Assembly: GCF_006337165.1 (NCBI RefSeq)
Contig: NZ_CP040896.1
Coordinates: 1,984,001-2,048,000, forward strand
DNA length: 64,000 bases
Origin: Hymenobacter jejuensis
GTDB taxonomy: Bacteria; Bacteroidota; Bacteroidia; Cytophagales; Hymenobacteraceae
Reading direction: 5' to 3'
Shown piece after piece: positions 33,998-43,438 of this stretch (the first letter of the stretch is position 1; every line of letters begins with the position of its first letter). The position numbers were made by a program, and so were the translations under genes. The notes below the pieces were generated by a model, which did no database searches, was not told where the DNA came from, and was given only the letters and a program-made list of their open reading frames with translations.

Positions 33998-34759
33998 TTA
34001 TAACTCCACAAACGCCGGGCAGTGATCCGAGTGCACCACATCGGGCAAAAGACCAGCGTTTTGGATGCGCGGTTGCAACTGCTCATCGACCAGCACATGG
34101 TCTAAGCGCCAGCCCACGTTGCGGGCCCGGGCGCCGGCTCGGTACGTCCACCAGGAGTAGTGGCCCACCGCATCGCCGTGGTGGTGACGAAACGAGTCGG
34201 TGAAGCCGTCGGCGAGGAAATCGGCGAACCACGCCCGCTCCTCTGGCGTGAAACCAGGGCTGTTTTGGTTGGCCTTGGGGCTGTGCAGATCGATGTCGCG
34301 CTGGCAGCAATTGAAGTCGCCAACAATGACGAGCGGCGGCACCGTGGCCCGCAACTCATGCACGTACTTGCGGAAAAAATGCAGCCACTCAACTTTGAAC
34401 GCCTGCCGCTCCGGTCCGCTTGTGCCCGAAGGCATGTAGGTATTGATCACCGAAAACCCATCGAAGTCTAGGCGCAGCACGCGGCCCTCGCTGTCGTAAC
34501 AATCAGTACCACAACCGATTACAACATTGTTGGGTTTTTGCTTCGAAAAGGTAGCTACGCCGCTGTAACCCGGCTTTTCTGCCGGATGCAAACAAGCGTG
34601 ATACCCAAGGGCCTCAAGACCAGAGATATCCAGTGCCTCACGGCCTGCTTTAATTTCCTGCAAGCACAGGACGTCTGGCGCCGCGTTTTCAACCCAGCTC
34701 AGCAGGCCTTTGCTCAACGCCGAGCGCAACCCGTTGACGTTATATGTGATGATTTTCAA
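33998..34759 (-). CDS. xth: exodeoxyribonuclease III
   Basis: From the TTG at 34759 the protein is 253 residues and starts MKIITYNVNGLRSALSKG, the usual beginning of the family. Motifs of the EEP nuclease fold follow in order: LCLQEIKA (metal-binding Glu), IVGDFNCC (Asp, Asn), and the C-terminal YSWWTYRAGARARNVGWRLDHVLV and SDHCPAFVEL with the catalytic His. It repairs abasic sites and trims 3' ends. An ATG at 34822 would add 21 residues without similarity to the family, so the TTG start is preferred. Confidence 0.93.
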   Translation of the reverse strand: MKIITYNVNGLRSALSKGLLSWVENAAPDVLCLQEIKAGREALDISGLEALGYHACLHPAEKPGYSGVATFSKQKPNNVVIGCGTDCYDSEGRVLRLDFDGFSVINTYMPSGTSGPERQAFKVEWLHFFRKYVHELRATVPPLVIVGDFNCCQRDIDLHSPKANQNSPGFTPEERAWFADFLADGFTDSFRHHHGDAVGHYSWWTYRAGARARNVGWRLDHVLVDEQLQPRIQNAGLLPDVVHSDHCPAFVEL

Positions 34760-34804
34760 AAGGAAAACTTCGGTGATAAATAGTTGAAAACCCAAATCAA
34801 CCGT

Positions 34805-34884
34805 CCTCCCAAGCGAAAGCAAAGGACCTCTTCCGCACTAGTTTTTACTACTTGTGCAGAGGCCCTTTGCTTTCGCTTGGGAGG
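34805..34884. repeat. REP-like palindrome, 27-bp arms
   Basis: Arms 34805-34831 and 34858-34884 pair with a single mismatch, beginning CCTCCCAAGCGAAAGCAAAG. The 26-nt loop holds a further small symmetric core (GCACTAGT...ACTACTTGTGC). It lies between two minus-strand genes. Confidence 0.75.
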
Positions 34885-34931
34885 ACTGGCAGGTGGGAAA
34901 ACGCCAACCAGAAACAGTTGGAAAGCTTTGG

Positions 34932-35294
34932 TTATTCCTCGTCTTCCTGTTGCTGAAAATACTCGAGCATATGCCATTTGAGCATACGCTCTTGCTCTTT
35001 GAGGCTGGCAAAAGGCACTGGCCGCAACAGTTTGTAATGCGGCCAGCCATCTTCATCGATGCGCTCTAGCTCGTAGTACCCGCTGATGCTGAAGAGCTTA
35101 CACGTAGCAATGTGCATCAGGTCCTGTTTTTGTTCTTTGGTAAACGGACCTGCGCCCTGCCCAAGCTCCTGCACGCCGATAAGCAGCAGCAGAGCATTGA
35201 GGTCTGGTTTTTTGCCGAAGCGCTCGCGCATTTGGTTCATCAGCTCCCACCAGCGCTGCTCAAACTGCGCTTCGGTTTCTTCCGGATTCAGCAT
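34932..35294 (-). CDS. conserved hypothetical protein
   Basis: This is a 120-residue soluble helical protein starting MLNPEETEAQFEQRWWELMNQ. It includes LNALLLLIGVQELGQGAGPFTKEQKQDLMHIATCKLFSISGYYEL and ends in an acidic QQQEDEE tail. I do not recognise a named family. The start at 35294 follows the stop of the AhpD-like gene by two bases, so the two are almost certainly co-transcribed. A longer frame upstream only re-reads the AhpD gene and is excluded. Function unknown. Confidence 0.8.
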   Translation of the reverse strand: MLNPEETEAQFEQRWWELMNQMRERFGKKPDLNALLLLIGVQELGQGAGPFTKEQKQDLMHIATCKLFSISGYYELERIDEDGWPHYKLLRPVPFASLKEQERMLKWHMLEYFQQQEDEE

Positions 35295-35296
35295 GA

Positions 35297-35677
35297 TTAG
35301 GCGCTGTGTTCGGCGTGCGGCGGAGCCGGCACGGCCCCCTCCTCTTTCAGGACTTCCCAGTACTCCACGGCGCGGCGGAAATGCGGAATCACGATGCTGC
35401 CGCCGATGATGTTGGCAATCGCAAATACCTCGTACAGTTGCTCTTGCGTGACGCCTTCCTCGTAGCATTTGCCGACGTGGTACTTGATGCAATCGTCGCA
35501 GCGTAGCACCATGGAACAGGCCAGCCCCAGCATTTCCTTGGTTTTTACATCCAACGCGCCTTCCTGATAGGTATTGGTGTCGAGGTTGAAAAAGCGCTTA
35601 ATGACCTTGTTATCAGCCGCCATGATCTTTTCGTTCATGCGCTGGCGGTAGTCGTTGAATTCGGTGACGAGGCTCAT
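35297..35677 (-). CDS. AhpD-like carboxymuconolactone decarboxylase family protein
   Basis: The 126-residue protein has the AhpD-core motif with a redox CxxC (Cys60 and Cys63 in LRCDDCIKYH) and the following His67, in an all-helical fold. Members reduce peroxides or decarboxylate lactones; the CxxC plus His pattern favours a thiol-redox role such as alkylhydroperoxidase. It is the first gene of a pair with the 120-residue hypothetical protein. No peroxiredoxin gene is adjacent. Confidence 0.9.
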   Translation of the reverse strand: MSLVTEFNDYRQRMNEKIMAADNKVIKRFFNLDTNTYQEGALDVKTKEMLGLACSMVLRCDDCIKYHVGKCYEEGVTQEQLYEVFAIANIIGGSIVIPHFRRAVEYWEVLKEEGAVPAPPHAEHSA

Positions 35678-35787
35678 AAATGGGAAGTAAGAATGATAAG
35701 CTAGTGGCTAGCGCTGAAGCGTTCTTGCGCTTGCGAAGCGATGGCCCCCAACGGAGATGGAAATTTAGAACACGAAAGTAGGCACAA

Positions 35788-36588
35788 ATGATCCAGCGGT
35801 TTGGGCAAACCGCCGTCCGGCGCTACCTTCAAGCTGCGGTTTTTTCGCTTCCCGATACCTACGCCCAACCCAACCGTTTTGTGAACATACAAACCGCCTT
35901 TGCCGATTTTGTATCGCTCATTTTTCCGCGGGTATGCCTGGCGTGTGAAGAGGCCTTGCGCCGTGGCGAGCAGCATATTTGCACCAACTGCCGCGTCGAG
36001 CTGCCCTACACCGGTTACCATACGCTTGCGCCGGCTCAGAACCCGTTGGCACGTCGGTTCTGGGGCAAAGTGCCGTTGCGCTACACGCTGAGCTACCTGA
36101 AGTTTCTGCGCCGCGGCCGGGTGCAGCATCTGTTGCACCAGTTGAAGTACAAGGGGCAGCAGGAAGTTGGCCAAGTGTTGGGTCAGTGGTACGGGGCCGA
36201 GCTAGCTGCTCAGGGCTTCGCCGCCGAATTTGACCTTATTGTACCCGTGCCTCTGCACCCCCGCAAGCTAGCCCAGCGCGGCTACAACCAAGCCGACAGC
36301 TTCGCCGAAGGATTGGCCTCTGCCCTATCGGCGCCTTGGAGTGCGCATGCATTGCGCCGCACAGCTCACACTAAGTCGCAGACCCAGAAAAACAGAGTAG
36401 AGCGCTGGCAAAACGTAGCGAACGTTTTTGAAGTAACCGAATCCTCAGCCATTGCAGGAAAGCGCATTCTGGTAGTGGACGACGTGCTTACCACCGGTGC
36501 TACCCTGGAAGCTTGTGCTGCTGTGCTGTTGGCGGCCGGTGCGCAGGAGGTGAGCATTGCGACCATTGCCAGCGCAGAACTAGCTTGA
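35788..36588 (+). CDS. ComF family protein (phosphoribosyltransferase)
   Basis: This protein of up to 266 residues has an N-terminal zinc finger (PRVCLACEEALRRGEQHICTNC) and a C-terminal PRT domain with the PRPP-binding ILVVDDVLTTGATL near residue 230. The YKGQQEVGQVLGQWYG and PLHPRKLAQRGYNQ motifs are typical. ComF proteins help take up single-stranded DNA in transformation. A GTG at 35881 gives MNIQTAFADFVSLIFPRVC and is a plausible true start, making 235 residues. A bidirectional terminator follows. Confidence 0.92.
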   Translation: MIQRFGQTAVRRYLQAAVFSLPDTYAQPNRFVNIQTAFADFVSLIFPRVCLACEEALRRGEQHICTNCRVELPYTGYHTLAPAQNPLARRFWGKVPLRYTLSYLKFLRRGRVQHLLHQLKYKGQQEVGQVLGQWYGAELAAQGFAAEFDLIVPVPLHPRKLAQRGYNQADSFAEGLASALSAPWSAHALRRTAHTKSQTQKNRVERWQNVANVFEVTESSAIAGKRILVVDDVLTTGATLEACAAVLLAAGAQEVSIATIASAELA

Positions 36589-36650
36589 CCTGAATAACAA
36601 GGAGTATTTTACAGGTTATTGATTGTCAAAGAGTTATAAGTTGGTATAAG

Positions 36651-36691
36651 CAAACAAAAAGCCCTTGCAAACTGCAAGGGCTTTTTGTTTG
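36651..36691. terminator. bidirectional terminator
   Basis: Arms 36651-36669 and 36673-36691 are perfect 19-nt complements with an AAC loop. A and T runs lie in the stem ends. It serves comF and gldJ, which converge here. Confidence 0.92.
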
Positions 36692-36709
36692 ATAGGTTAA
36701 AAAGTAAGC

Positions 36710-37966
36710 TTACTTGTTCGAGCCAGCGTTGATCATAGCGCAACGGAAACCGATGGTAGCGGTAGCCGAATCTTCAGCCATGAAGCGACGTGTGCCAGGC
36801 GAGAGCCAGTAAGCTACGTCGCGCCACGAACCGCCTTTGTACACGCGCACGTGGTCGTCGATGAGCGACTGGTAGCCTTTCTTGTCGTACTTCTCAGCAG
36901 GGTCGAGGAAGCCGTTCCGACGGAAGGGGTTCAGGTCTTCTACGTCTTCGAACGACAGCGGACGGTAAATGTCCTGTACCCATTCATTTACGTTGCCAGC
37001 CATGTTGTAGAGGCCGTAATCGTTCGGAGGGTAGTTGTAGATGTACTCCGTGATCATGGCGCCGTCGTTCAGGCTACCGGCGATACCAGCGTAGTCACCA
37101 CGGCCACGCTTGAAGTTGGCCAGGAAGCTACCCATGTTCTTGCCGTATGGGTTACGAACCTGACGACCATCCCAAGGATAGATGCGCTTGTTTTCTTGGT
37201 TTTCGTTGCCGGTTTCCTGCGTTCCGATCAAAGCTTGCGCGGCGTATTCCCATTCAGCCTCAGTAGGCAGGCGGTAATTAGGCAGCGTGTTGCCGTTCTC
37301 AATCGAAATTTTGGGTTTGCCGTCGCCGGTGTCAGCGCCTTCGGCTGCATCAGCAGTTGCCTTCTTTTTGCGCTTAAACAAGCCGCCGCCACCGCCGCTT
37401 GAGCCGCTACCTTCGTCAACACCAGCAAGGTGCTCGTTGACTTTGGCTGTGCGCCACGTGCAGTAGTCGTTAGCCTGCAACCAGCTTACGCCCACCACTG
37501 GGAAGTAGCGGAAGCCGGGGTAACGCAGGTAGTAATCCACATAAGGGTCGTTGAACGACAACTCGCGCGCCCACACTGCCGTGTCGGGCAGCGCCGACTG
37601 ATAGAATTCCTCCGACGAGTCTTTGCGTACGAAGTGCAGGTATTCGAGCCAGTGAATGTTGGCTACCTCGGCTTCGTCCATATAGAACGAGGCGATGGTC
37701 ACGGTGCGCTCCACGTTGTCGCGCGTCATGGCCACATCTTCCTCGGCTGAACCCAGCACGGTACGACCGCCTTCAATAAATACCAATCCGGGTCCTTCAG
37801 GGATGCCCTTATAATCGGCCACCTTCATGCCCTCTTCGGTGTTGTACTCGATGCCCGTTGTCGAGCTGTACTTACCGGGTTTCGTAGCGGTAGGCGGACC
37901 ACCCTTACAAGAAGCCAGTGCACAGGCTCCAACAATGGTGTAACGCAGGTACTTGGAGAAATTCAT
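36710..37966 (-). CDS. gldJ: gliding motility / type IX secretion lipoprotein GldJ
   Basis: The 418-residue lipoprotein (lipobox LASC, Cys20) has the formylglycine-generating-enzyme-like (SUMF1) fold. The segments STTGIEYNTEEG, GPGLVFIEGGRTVLGSAEED, SFYMDEAEV and PVVGVSWLQANDYCTWRTAKVNEH fit GldJ better than GldK. GldJ is an outer-membrane lipoprotein that stabilises the T9SS and gliding machinery. A Gly/Lys-rich insertion (about 187-225) interrupts the fold. porP/sprF lies 68 bp upstream on the same strand. gldL, gldM and gldN are absent from the window. Confidence 0.85.
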   Translation of the reverse strand: MNFSKYLRYTIVGACALASCKGGPPTATKPGKYSSTTGIEYNTEEGMKVADYKGIPEGPGLVFIEGGRTVLGSAEEDVAMTRDNVERTVTIASFYMDEAEVANIHWLEYLHFVRKDSSEEFYQSALPDTAVWARELSFNDPYVDYYLRYPGFRYFPVVGVSWLQANDYCTWRTAKVNEHLAGVDEGSGSSGGGGGLFKRKKKATADAAEGADTGDGKPKISIENGNTLPNYRLPTEAEWEYAAQALIGTQETGNENQENKRIYPWDGRQVRNPYGKNMGSFLANFKRGRGDYAGIAGSLNDGAMITEYIYNYPPNDYGLYNMAGNVNEWVQDIYRPLSFEDVEDLNPFRRNGFLDPAEKYDKKGYQSLIDDHVRVYKGGSWRDVAYWLSPGTRRFMAEDSATATIGFRCAMINAGSNK

Positions 37967-38034
37967 GATTGAGTTGAAACTACCTGTGATTAAAGGTTTT
38001 AGAGAAGGCAATTTGGATGCAATAATACAAAAAG

Positions 38035-39114
38035 TTAGAAGGCCGGACAAGGAATCGCCGGGTAATTCCGACGTTTTAATCGGCGCCATGCTGCTTCCAG
38101 TGCATCGAACTGCCGGATGGATAGTGAAAGTTCATGCGCTCCTCCCAAATCTGCACTGAATTGACTCAGACTCACATCATAACTGTATCCCAAGCGAAAA
38201 GCCCCTACGTTGACCCCGGCAATTGCCGTCAGAATTTGCTGCGGATGCAGCGACCCTGGTAGGGGTACTCCCCGGTACACGGCCCCCAAGGTAATGGGGG
38301 TCACAGTACCGTATAATCCAACTTCTGCCCGCTGCGAACCACCCTGATAAGTATAATTGATGGTAGGTGTAAGGCTGATTTCGCGAAGCTCTTTGTTAAC
38401 GGTGGTCTGCGCGAAATAGTATTTGTAACCCGCATTAATATTCAGACGCAGAGGTAGTTTGCTCTGCGTCATGAAGCCTAAGTCGGGTTGATTGAGATGA
38501 TGCGCGGCCACCCCCAACCACGCCTGCTTGGTATACAGGATAACGCCTGTACCAATGCTGAAATAGTTAACGGGCTTATAATCAAGTGGTTCTGCAGAAG
38601 GCCCGGTGATCGTTCCGTCGTCGGAAAGCTGGTCGCCGAACACAAGATTGCCGTAGCTGATGCGTTGGTGTCCGTAGCTGGCTTTCACGCCGCCGCTTAG
38701 GCTTAGGTCTTCCGTCAGGCGGGTGTGGTAAGCGTAGACGCCACCGATTTCGTAGCGCGTGTAGCCAATGGAGCCCGTGCGGTCGAGGTTCATCAGCAGG
38801 CCTACCGCGCTGCGCTGGTCGCGAAACCGATAATCGGCGGCCAGCTGGCTCGTCTGGAATGTGCCCGCCAACGTTGGGAACTGGTTGCGGTAGCTAAAGG
38901 TGATGCTGTAATCATCAAGCAAGCCCGCAAACGCCGGGTTGGTGTGCAGCCGTGTAGCGTAGGGCTGCGCATAATAAAGGTCTTGGGCGTGCACAGCTCC
39001 CGGTTGAAAACCCGCCATAGCAACGGCAAACCCAATACCAAACAGCTTTTGACGTTTCTGTGACCTGAAAGTAGACGAAACCAATCGGAACAATCCTGAT
39101 ATGCGCATATGCAA
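38035..39114 (-). CDS. PorP/SprF family type IX secretion outer-membrane protein
   Basis: The 359-residue protein has a signal peptide (cleavage near VHAQD) followed by the family opening DLYYAQPYATRLHTNPAFAGL and a series of amphipathic strands typical of the PorP/SprF barrel. These proteins anchor T9SS and adhesin secretion at the outer membrane. The tail KRRNYPAIPCPAF reads past the barrel. It is followed by gldJ on the same strand, so the pair is probably an operon. Its signal suggests export via Sec. Confidence 0.9.
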   Translation of the reverse strand: MHMRISGLFRLVSSTFRSQKRQKLFGIGFAVAMAGFQPGAVHAQDLYYAQPYATRLHTNPAFAGLLDDYSITFSYRNQFPTLAGTFQTSQLAADYRFRDQRSAVGLLMNLDRTGSIGYTRYEIGGVYAYHTRLTEDLSLSGGVKASYGHQRISYGNLVFGDQLSDDGTITGPSAEPLDYKPVNYFSIGTGVILYTKQAWLGVAAHHLNQPDLGFMTQSKLPLRLNINAGYKYYFAQTTVNKELREISLTPTINYTYQGGSQRAEVGLYGTVTPITLGAVYRGVPLPGSLHPQQILTAIAGVNVGAFRLGYSYDVSLSQFSADLGGAHELSLSIRQFDALEAAWRRLKRRNYPAIPCPAF

Positions 39115-39254
39115 CCCCTCTAGCGTTTGTCGGCTCCTACTTTGACGCGCCGTAGCACAAACGTGGGAACTAAAATGCCAATTTCCTTCATCTTTACCAG
39201 TAGTGCCGAGGCAATTAGTGGCGTTCGAAATTTGCTATGTCCCTAATGTAAGTG

Positions 39255-39285
39255 CAAAAGTAGCTACAACGCGGCCTTACTTTTG
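39255..39285. promoter_or_regulatory. divergent -7 boxes between porP/sprF and the AsmA gene
   Basis: TACTTTTG occurs on the minus strand (39255-39262) and on the plus strand (39278-39285), both fitting TAnnTTTG, in the gap between the two divergent genes. Neither has a clear TTG at the -33 distance, so this is weak. Confidence 0.3.
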
Positions 39286-39370
39286 CCAACTCAGAGTGTG
39301 TAGTACACTTTTTGGCGGCCTCCACTCCTGCTGTTCTTATCTCGCTGATCTTCCCTAAGTTTTCCTGCAT

Positions 39371-42300
39371 ATGCGCAAGTTGTTTTTAGGAATATTGATT
39401 TTTCTGGTGGTGTTGGTGGCTGCTGTCGCCTTGGCCCCTGTCCTGTTTAAAGACAAGCTCAAACAGGCCCTCGACAAGCAGTTGGCCCAACGTGTACGGG
39501 CCAAAGTTGAGTACGACCCCGACAAAGTCAGCTTAAGCTTGTTCCGCACGTTTCCGGATCTGGCCCTGAGCATCGACGGCTTGCGCGTGATCGGCCAGGA
39601 TTCTTTTGCCCGCGATACGCTGGCTTACCTGCCCACGTTCCGGGCCGGCCTGGATTTGATGAGCGTAGTGCGTGGCGATCAAATCAAGATCAAAACCATC
39701 GAGTTCGATCAGCCCAATATCAACCTGAAAGTATTGAAGAGCGGGCGCGCCAACTGGGACGTATTTATTTCCGATTCGGCCGCGGCCAAAGCCGGACAGG
39801 ATACGACGCAGGTAAACGTAGCCATTAAAGGGTGGGAGATCAACAACGGCAAGCTGCGCTACGAAGACCGCAGCATTCCGTTCGCGATGAGCGCCACCAA
39901 CGTGAACCACACCGGCTCCGGCGACTTCGAGCGCAACGTGTTCGATATGGTATCAAAAACGACAGCCGACAACTTCACCATGAACTACGCCGGCGTCGAT
40001 TACCTGTCGAAAGCCAAGCTCGATGCCGACGTGACGATGGCCATGGACTTGGGCAAGATGCTGTTTACGTTTAAGGATAACAACGTCAAGGTCAACAACT
40101 TCCCGGCGAGCTTTGCCGGGACTATTGCCATGCCAGCCAAGGACATGGACTTCGATCTGAAGTTTAAGGCGCTGGAAACCGACTTTAAAAACATACTGAG
40201 CGTGGTACCGGGCATGTTTACGGAGCAGTTCAAAAACATCCAGACGGAAGGCCGGATGGCATTCGATGGTTACCTGAAAGGCACTTATAACGATCTGAAA
40301 ATGCCTGGCTACGGCGTGAACCTGCAAGTGAAAAACGGCATGTTTAAGTACCCCGATCTGCCGCAAGCCGCCCGCAACATCAACGTGGATATGGCCGTGG
40401 ATAACCCGTCGGGCTTCACCAACAACGTGAAAGTCAACGTGAAGCAATTCCATCTGGACCTCGGCAAGAACCCCGTCGATGGCAACGTAATCGTGGACGG
40501 ACTGGAGCCGATGAAAGTCGACGGGCGCGTGAAAGCCAACGTCGATCTGGCCGAAATGATGAAGGTGTACCCGGTGCAGGACCTGATTTTGCGCGGACAG
40601 CTTTTCGTGGATGGCACGGCGAAGGGCGTTTACTCTAAAACGCAAATGCCAGTGGTACAAGCCGTTATGCGTATGACCAACGGCTACGTGAAATCGAAGC
40701 AGTTTCCGGCGCCAATCGAGAATCTGGCGTTTAACGGTACTGTCGTCAACACCACCGGGCAGCCCAACGACACGCGCATCAACATTCCGCAATTTCGGAT
40801 GCTGCTCGACGGCGAACCACTGGAAGGCCGCGTGGCGGCGCAAAACATCGACAAGCCCATTTTCGATGCCGACGTGAAAGGCGTAGTCGACCTGACCAAG
40901 CTTACCAAAATCTTCCCGCTGGAAGGCATGACCGTAACGGGTCGCCTCAACGGCAACGTGGCTGCTAAAGGCAAAATGGCTGATATTGAGGCTGGTAGAT
41001 ACCAGAGCGTGGTGGCTTCGGGCACTGTAAATGCGCAAAACATCACCTACAAAAGCACCGATCTGCCGCAGGGTATGCGCGTGACGCGGGCCACAGCCAC
41101 GTTCAACAACGACCAGATTGTGCTCAAAGACATGACTGGTTTTGTGGGCTCGTCGGATATTGCCGCCAACGGTGTGATTTCCAATTACATGGGCTATCTG
41201 TTTACGCCGGGTCAGCCGCTGCGTGGCAACCTGACCGTGAATAGCAACCGCTTCAACGTGAACGAGTGGATGGTGGACGAGGTGAGCTCAACGCCTACCG
41301 CTGGGGCCAAAGCTGCCACCAAAGCGCCCGCCACCGCTACTAAAGCCGATGGCGTACTGCAAATTCCGAAGTACTTCGACCTGACGCTGAACAGCAACGC
41401 GGACCAGGTAGTGTACGACAACCTCAAGCTCTCCGACGTGAAAGGTACCGTGGTGGTGCGCGACGAAACAGTTAAGCTTAACGGGCTGACATTTAACACG
41501 TTGGGCGGGTCGTTTGCTACAACAGGTAGCTACAGTAGCAAGGATCTGCAACACCCCAAGTTCGACTTTGGCCTGAACGTCAAGAACTTGAATTTCCAGA
41601 ATGCTTTTAACGCATTTAATTCCATCAAGACGTTGGTGCCGCTGGCCTCGCAGGTGGAAGGTATCTTCTCGACTAACTTCAACGTGAGCGGCGAAATGGG
41701 GCCCGACATGATGCCCAACTACAGCACGCTTACGGGCAAAGGAGTATTTGATATTGTACGGGCCGCAGTGCTTAACTCGCCCGTAATGAACAAGATAAGC
41801 TCGCTGACGCAGTTTGACGAACTGAAGAAATTTGCGGTGGAAAACAAGGACGTGGCCGCTGAGATCCTCAACGGCAACTTCATCGTGAAGCCGTTTGACG
41901 TGAACATTGGTCAAATCAAAATGACGGTGGGCGGCTCTAATAACGTGAACGGCAACCTCGAATATGTGACGGCCCTGAATGTGCCCACCGGCAAGCTTGG
42001 CAACCAACTCAACAACCAACTCACGCGCCTGACAGGCGTGCAAAACCTGCAAGGCACCGACCGCGTGACGCTGGGCCTGAACATCGGCGGAACCGTTTCC
42101 AACCCGCAGGTGAAGCTCACGACCGGCAGCGTAAAGTCGCAGGCTAAGGACTTGGTTACCAACATTGTGCAATCGAAAGTCAACGATGCTAAGTCGCAGC
42201 TTCAGGCCCGCGCCAAAGTAGCCCAAGACAGTTTGCAGAACGATTTGCAGCGCAAGCAGCAGGAACTAGCCTCGAAAGCCCAGCAGGAAATTGAGAAGCG

Positions 42301-42442
42301 GCGCCTGGAAACCGAAGCCAAGCTGAAGCAGAAGGCAACGCAGGGCCTAAACAACATTCTGTTTGGCAAACCTAAGAAAGCTCCGGCCCAAACGGCACCG
42401 GTTGAGGAAACGCCAACAGCAGATAGTACGAAAACCAGATAA
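39371..42442 (+). CDS. AsmA-family protein
   Basis: This 1023-residue protein has one N-terminal transmembrane helix (about 3-23) and the AsmA opening LFRTFPDLALSIDGLRVIGQD. A very long repeated beta structure follows, typical of the chorein/TamB-like bridge family. The C terminus (about 930-1023) is a charged coiled coil (LQRKQQELASKAQQEIEKRR) with a Pro/Thr tail. Such proteins span the periplasm and are thought to move phospholipids to the outer membrane. The coiled-coil tail is not part of the classical AsmA fold. Confidence 0.9.
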   Translation: MRKLFLGILIFLVVLVAAVALAPVLFKDKLKQALDKQLAQRVRAKVEYDPDKVSLSLFRTFPDLALSIDGLRVIGQDSFARDTLAYLPTFRAGLDLMSVVRGDQIKIKTIEFDQPNINLKVLKSGRANWDVFISDSAAAKAGQDTTQVNVAIKGWEINNGKLRYEDRSIPFAMSATNVNHTGSGDFERNVFDMVSKTTADNFTMNYAGVDYLSKAKLDADVTMAMDLGKMLFTFKDNNVKVNNFPASFAGTIAMPAKDMDFDLKFKALETDFKNILSVVPGMFTEQFKNIQTEGRMAFDGYLKGTYNDLKMPGYGVNLQVKNGMFKYPDLPQAARNINVDMAVDNPSGFTNNVKVNVKQFHLDLGKNPVDGNVIVDGLEPMKVDGRVKANVDLAEMMKVYPVQDLILRGQLFVDGTAKGVYSKTQMPVVQAVMRMTNGYVKSKQFPAPIENLAFNGTVVNTTGQPNDTRINIPQFRMLLDGEPLEGRVAAQNIDKPIFDADVKGVVDLTKLTKIFPLEGMTVTGRLNGNVAAKGKMADIEAGRYQSVVASGTVNAQNITYKSTDLPQGMRVTRATATFNNDQIVLKDMTGFVGSSDIAANGVISNYMGYLFTPGQPLRGNLTVNSNRFNVNEWMVDEVSSTPTAGAKAATKAPATATKADGVLQIPKYFDLTLNSNADQVVYDNLKLSDVKGTVVVRDETVKLNGLTFNTLGGSFATTGSYSSKDLQHPKFDFGLNVKNLNFQNAFNAFNSIKTLVPLASQVEGIFSTNFNVSGEMGPDMMPNYSTLTGKGVFDIVRAAVLNSPVMNKISSLTQFDELKKFAVENKDVAAEILNGNFIVKPFDVNIGQIKMTVGGSNNVNGNLEYVTALNVPTGKLGNQLNNQLTRLTGVQNLQGTDRVTLGLNIGGTVSNPQVKLTTGSVKSQAKDLVTNIVQSKVNDAKSQLQARAKVAQDSLQNDLQRKQQELASKAQQEIEKRRLETEAKLKQKATQGLNNILFGKPKKAPAQTAPVEETPTADSTKTR

Positions 42443-42495
42443 TAGAATTATTTTTTGTTCGTTCGGGCAGCAGTTGGCTAACTTGTTGCAGGCAA

Positions 42496-42540
42496 CGGAG
42501 CAGGTCGTGCCGTATTAGCGGACGATCTGCTCCGTTTTTT
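42496..42540 (+). terminator. terminator after the AsmA gene
   Basis: Arms 42496-42508 and 42522-42534 pair with one G-T wobble and are followed by a run of T residues. Confidence 0.88.
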
Positions 42541-42566
42541 TCATCCCTTCCCACCGTTCATTTCTT

Positions 42567-43361
42567 ATGAAATCAGTACGCTTTATCAGTTCAATAGCCG
42601 CAGTTGGCTTGTTGGCGCTCATTGGATGCAGCAAAGACAACGAATCGTCCGGTAGCATGTCGAAAATGGAGGTGCGCCTCATCGATGGTCCCGGCGATTA
42701 CAAGGCCGTTAACCTCGATGTGCAGAGCGTGCAGGTGCACGTAAAAGATGGCGACGACGAGAAAGGCTGGGAAAACTTCGCCCTGATTAATCCGCGTTCT
42801 TATAACGTGATGGAGTACGTAAACGGCAACTCCGCCCTGCTGGCCAGCGCTGATTTTCCGGCCGGTCGCATCTCCCAGATTCGCTTGGTATTAGGGCCAA
42901 ACAACACCGTTACGCTCAAAAATGGCCAAGTAAAACCTCTGACCACGCCCAGCGGCCAAACCTCGGGCTTGAAGCTGAAAATCGACGCCGACATCACGCG
43001 CGATGTGACTTACCAACTGGTGCTCGACTTCGACGTGGCAAAGTCCATTGTGGCGCGCGGCAACGGCGAATACAACCTGAAACCCGTAATCCGAACCTTT
43101 ACCACGGCCATTGCGGGGGGCATCAAGGGCAAAGTCTCGCCCGTGTCGCAGCCTCAGATTCTGGTGATTCGCAACGCGGCGCCCATCGACACGTTCAGCA
43201 CGTCGCCCAACGCGGAAGGTGGCTTCCTGGTGCGGGGTTTGGCAGCCGGTTCGTACCGGGTAGAGTTCTGGAACAACAATGCTCTTTATTCCAACTCCAC
43301 GAAGCAAGCCACGGTCACAAACGAACAAATCGCGGACCTGGGAACTGTTGAATTAAAATAA
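42567..43361 (+). CDS. DUF4382 domain lipoprotein
   Basis: The 264-residue lipoprotein (lipobox ALIGC, Cys21) carries the DUF4382 pattern: MEVRLIDGPGDYKAVNLDVQSVQVH, later LPAGRISQIRLVLG-like text (FPAGRISQIRLVLG) and LKLKIDADITRD. A C-terminal carboxypeptidase-regulatory-like segment (GIKGKVSPVSQPQILVIRN, GGFLVRGLAAGSYRVEFW) completes it. It is a surface or periplasmic beta-sandwich protein of unknown function, common in Bacteroidetes. The stop is followed at once by the AT-rich TTGATAATCA motif. Confidence 0.9.
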   Translation: MKSVRFISSIAAVGLLALIGCSKDNESSGSMSKMEVRLIDGPGDYKAVNLDVQSVQVHVKDGDDEKGWENFALINPRSYNVMEYVNGNSALLASADFPAGRISQIRLVLGPNNTVTLKNGQVKPLTTPSGQTSGLKLKIDADITRDVTYQLVLDFDVAKSIVARGNGEYNLKPVIRTFTTAIAGGIKGKVSPVSQPQILVIRNAAPIDTFSTSPNAEGGFLVRGLAAGSYRVEFWNNNALYSNSTKQATVTNEQIADLGTVELK

Positions 43362-43438
43362 GTACTTGATAATCATTATCTTATAAAAAGTAGAACTAGC
43401 CTGCTATTTTCATAGCCCCCGACTTGGGTTGGCTATGC

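Noticed and set aside
39953..41038. 361-codon frame antisense to the AsmA gene
   Set aside because: His/Val-rich shadow of repetitive beta-strand codons, no domain.
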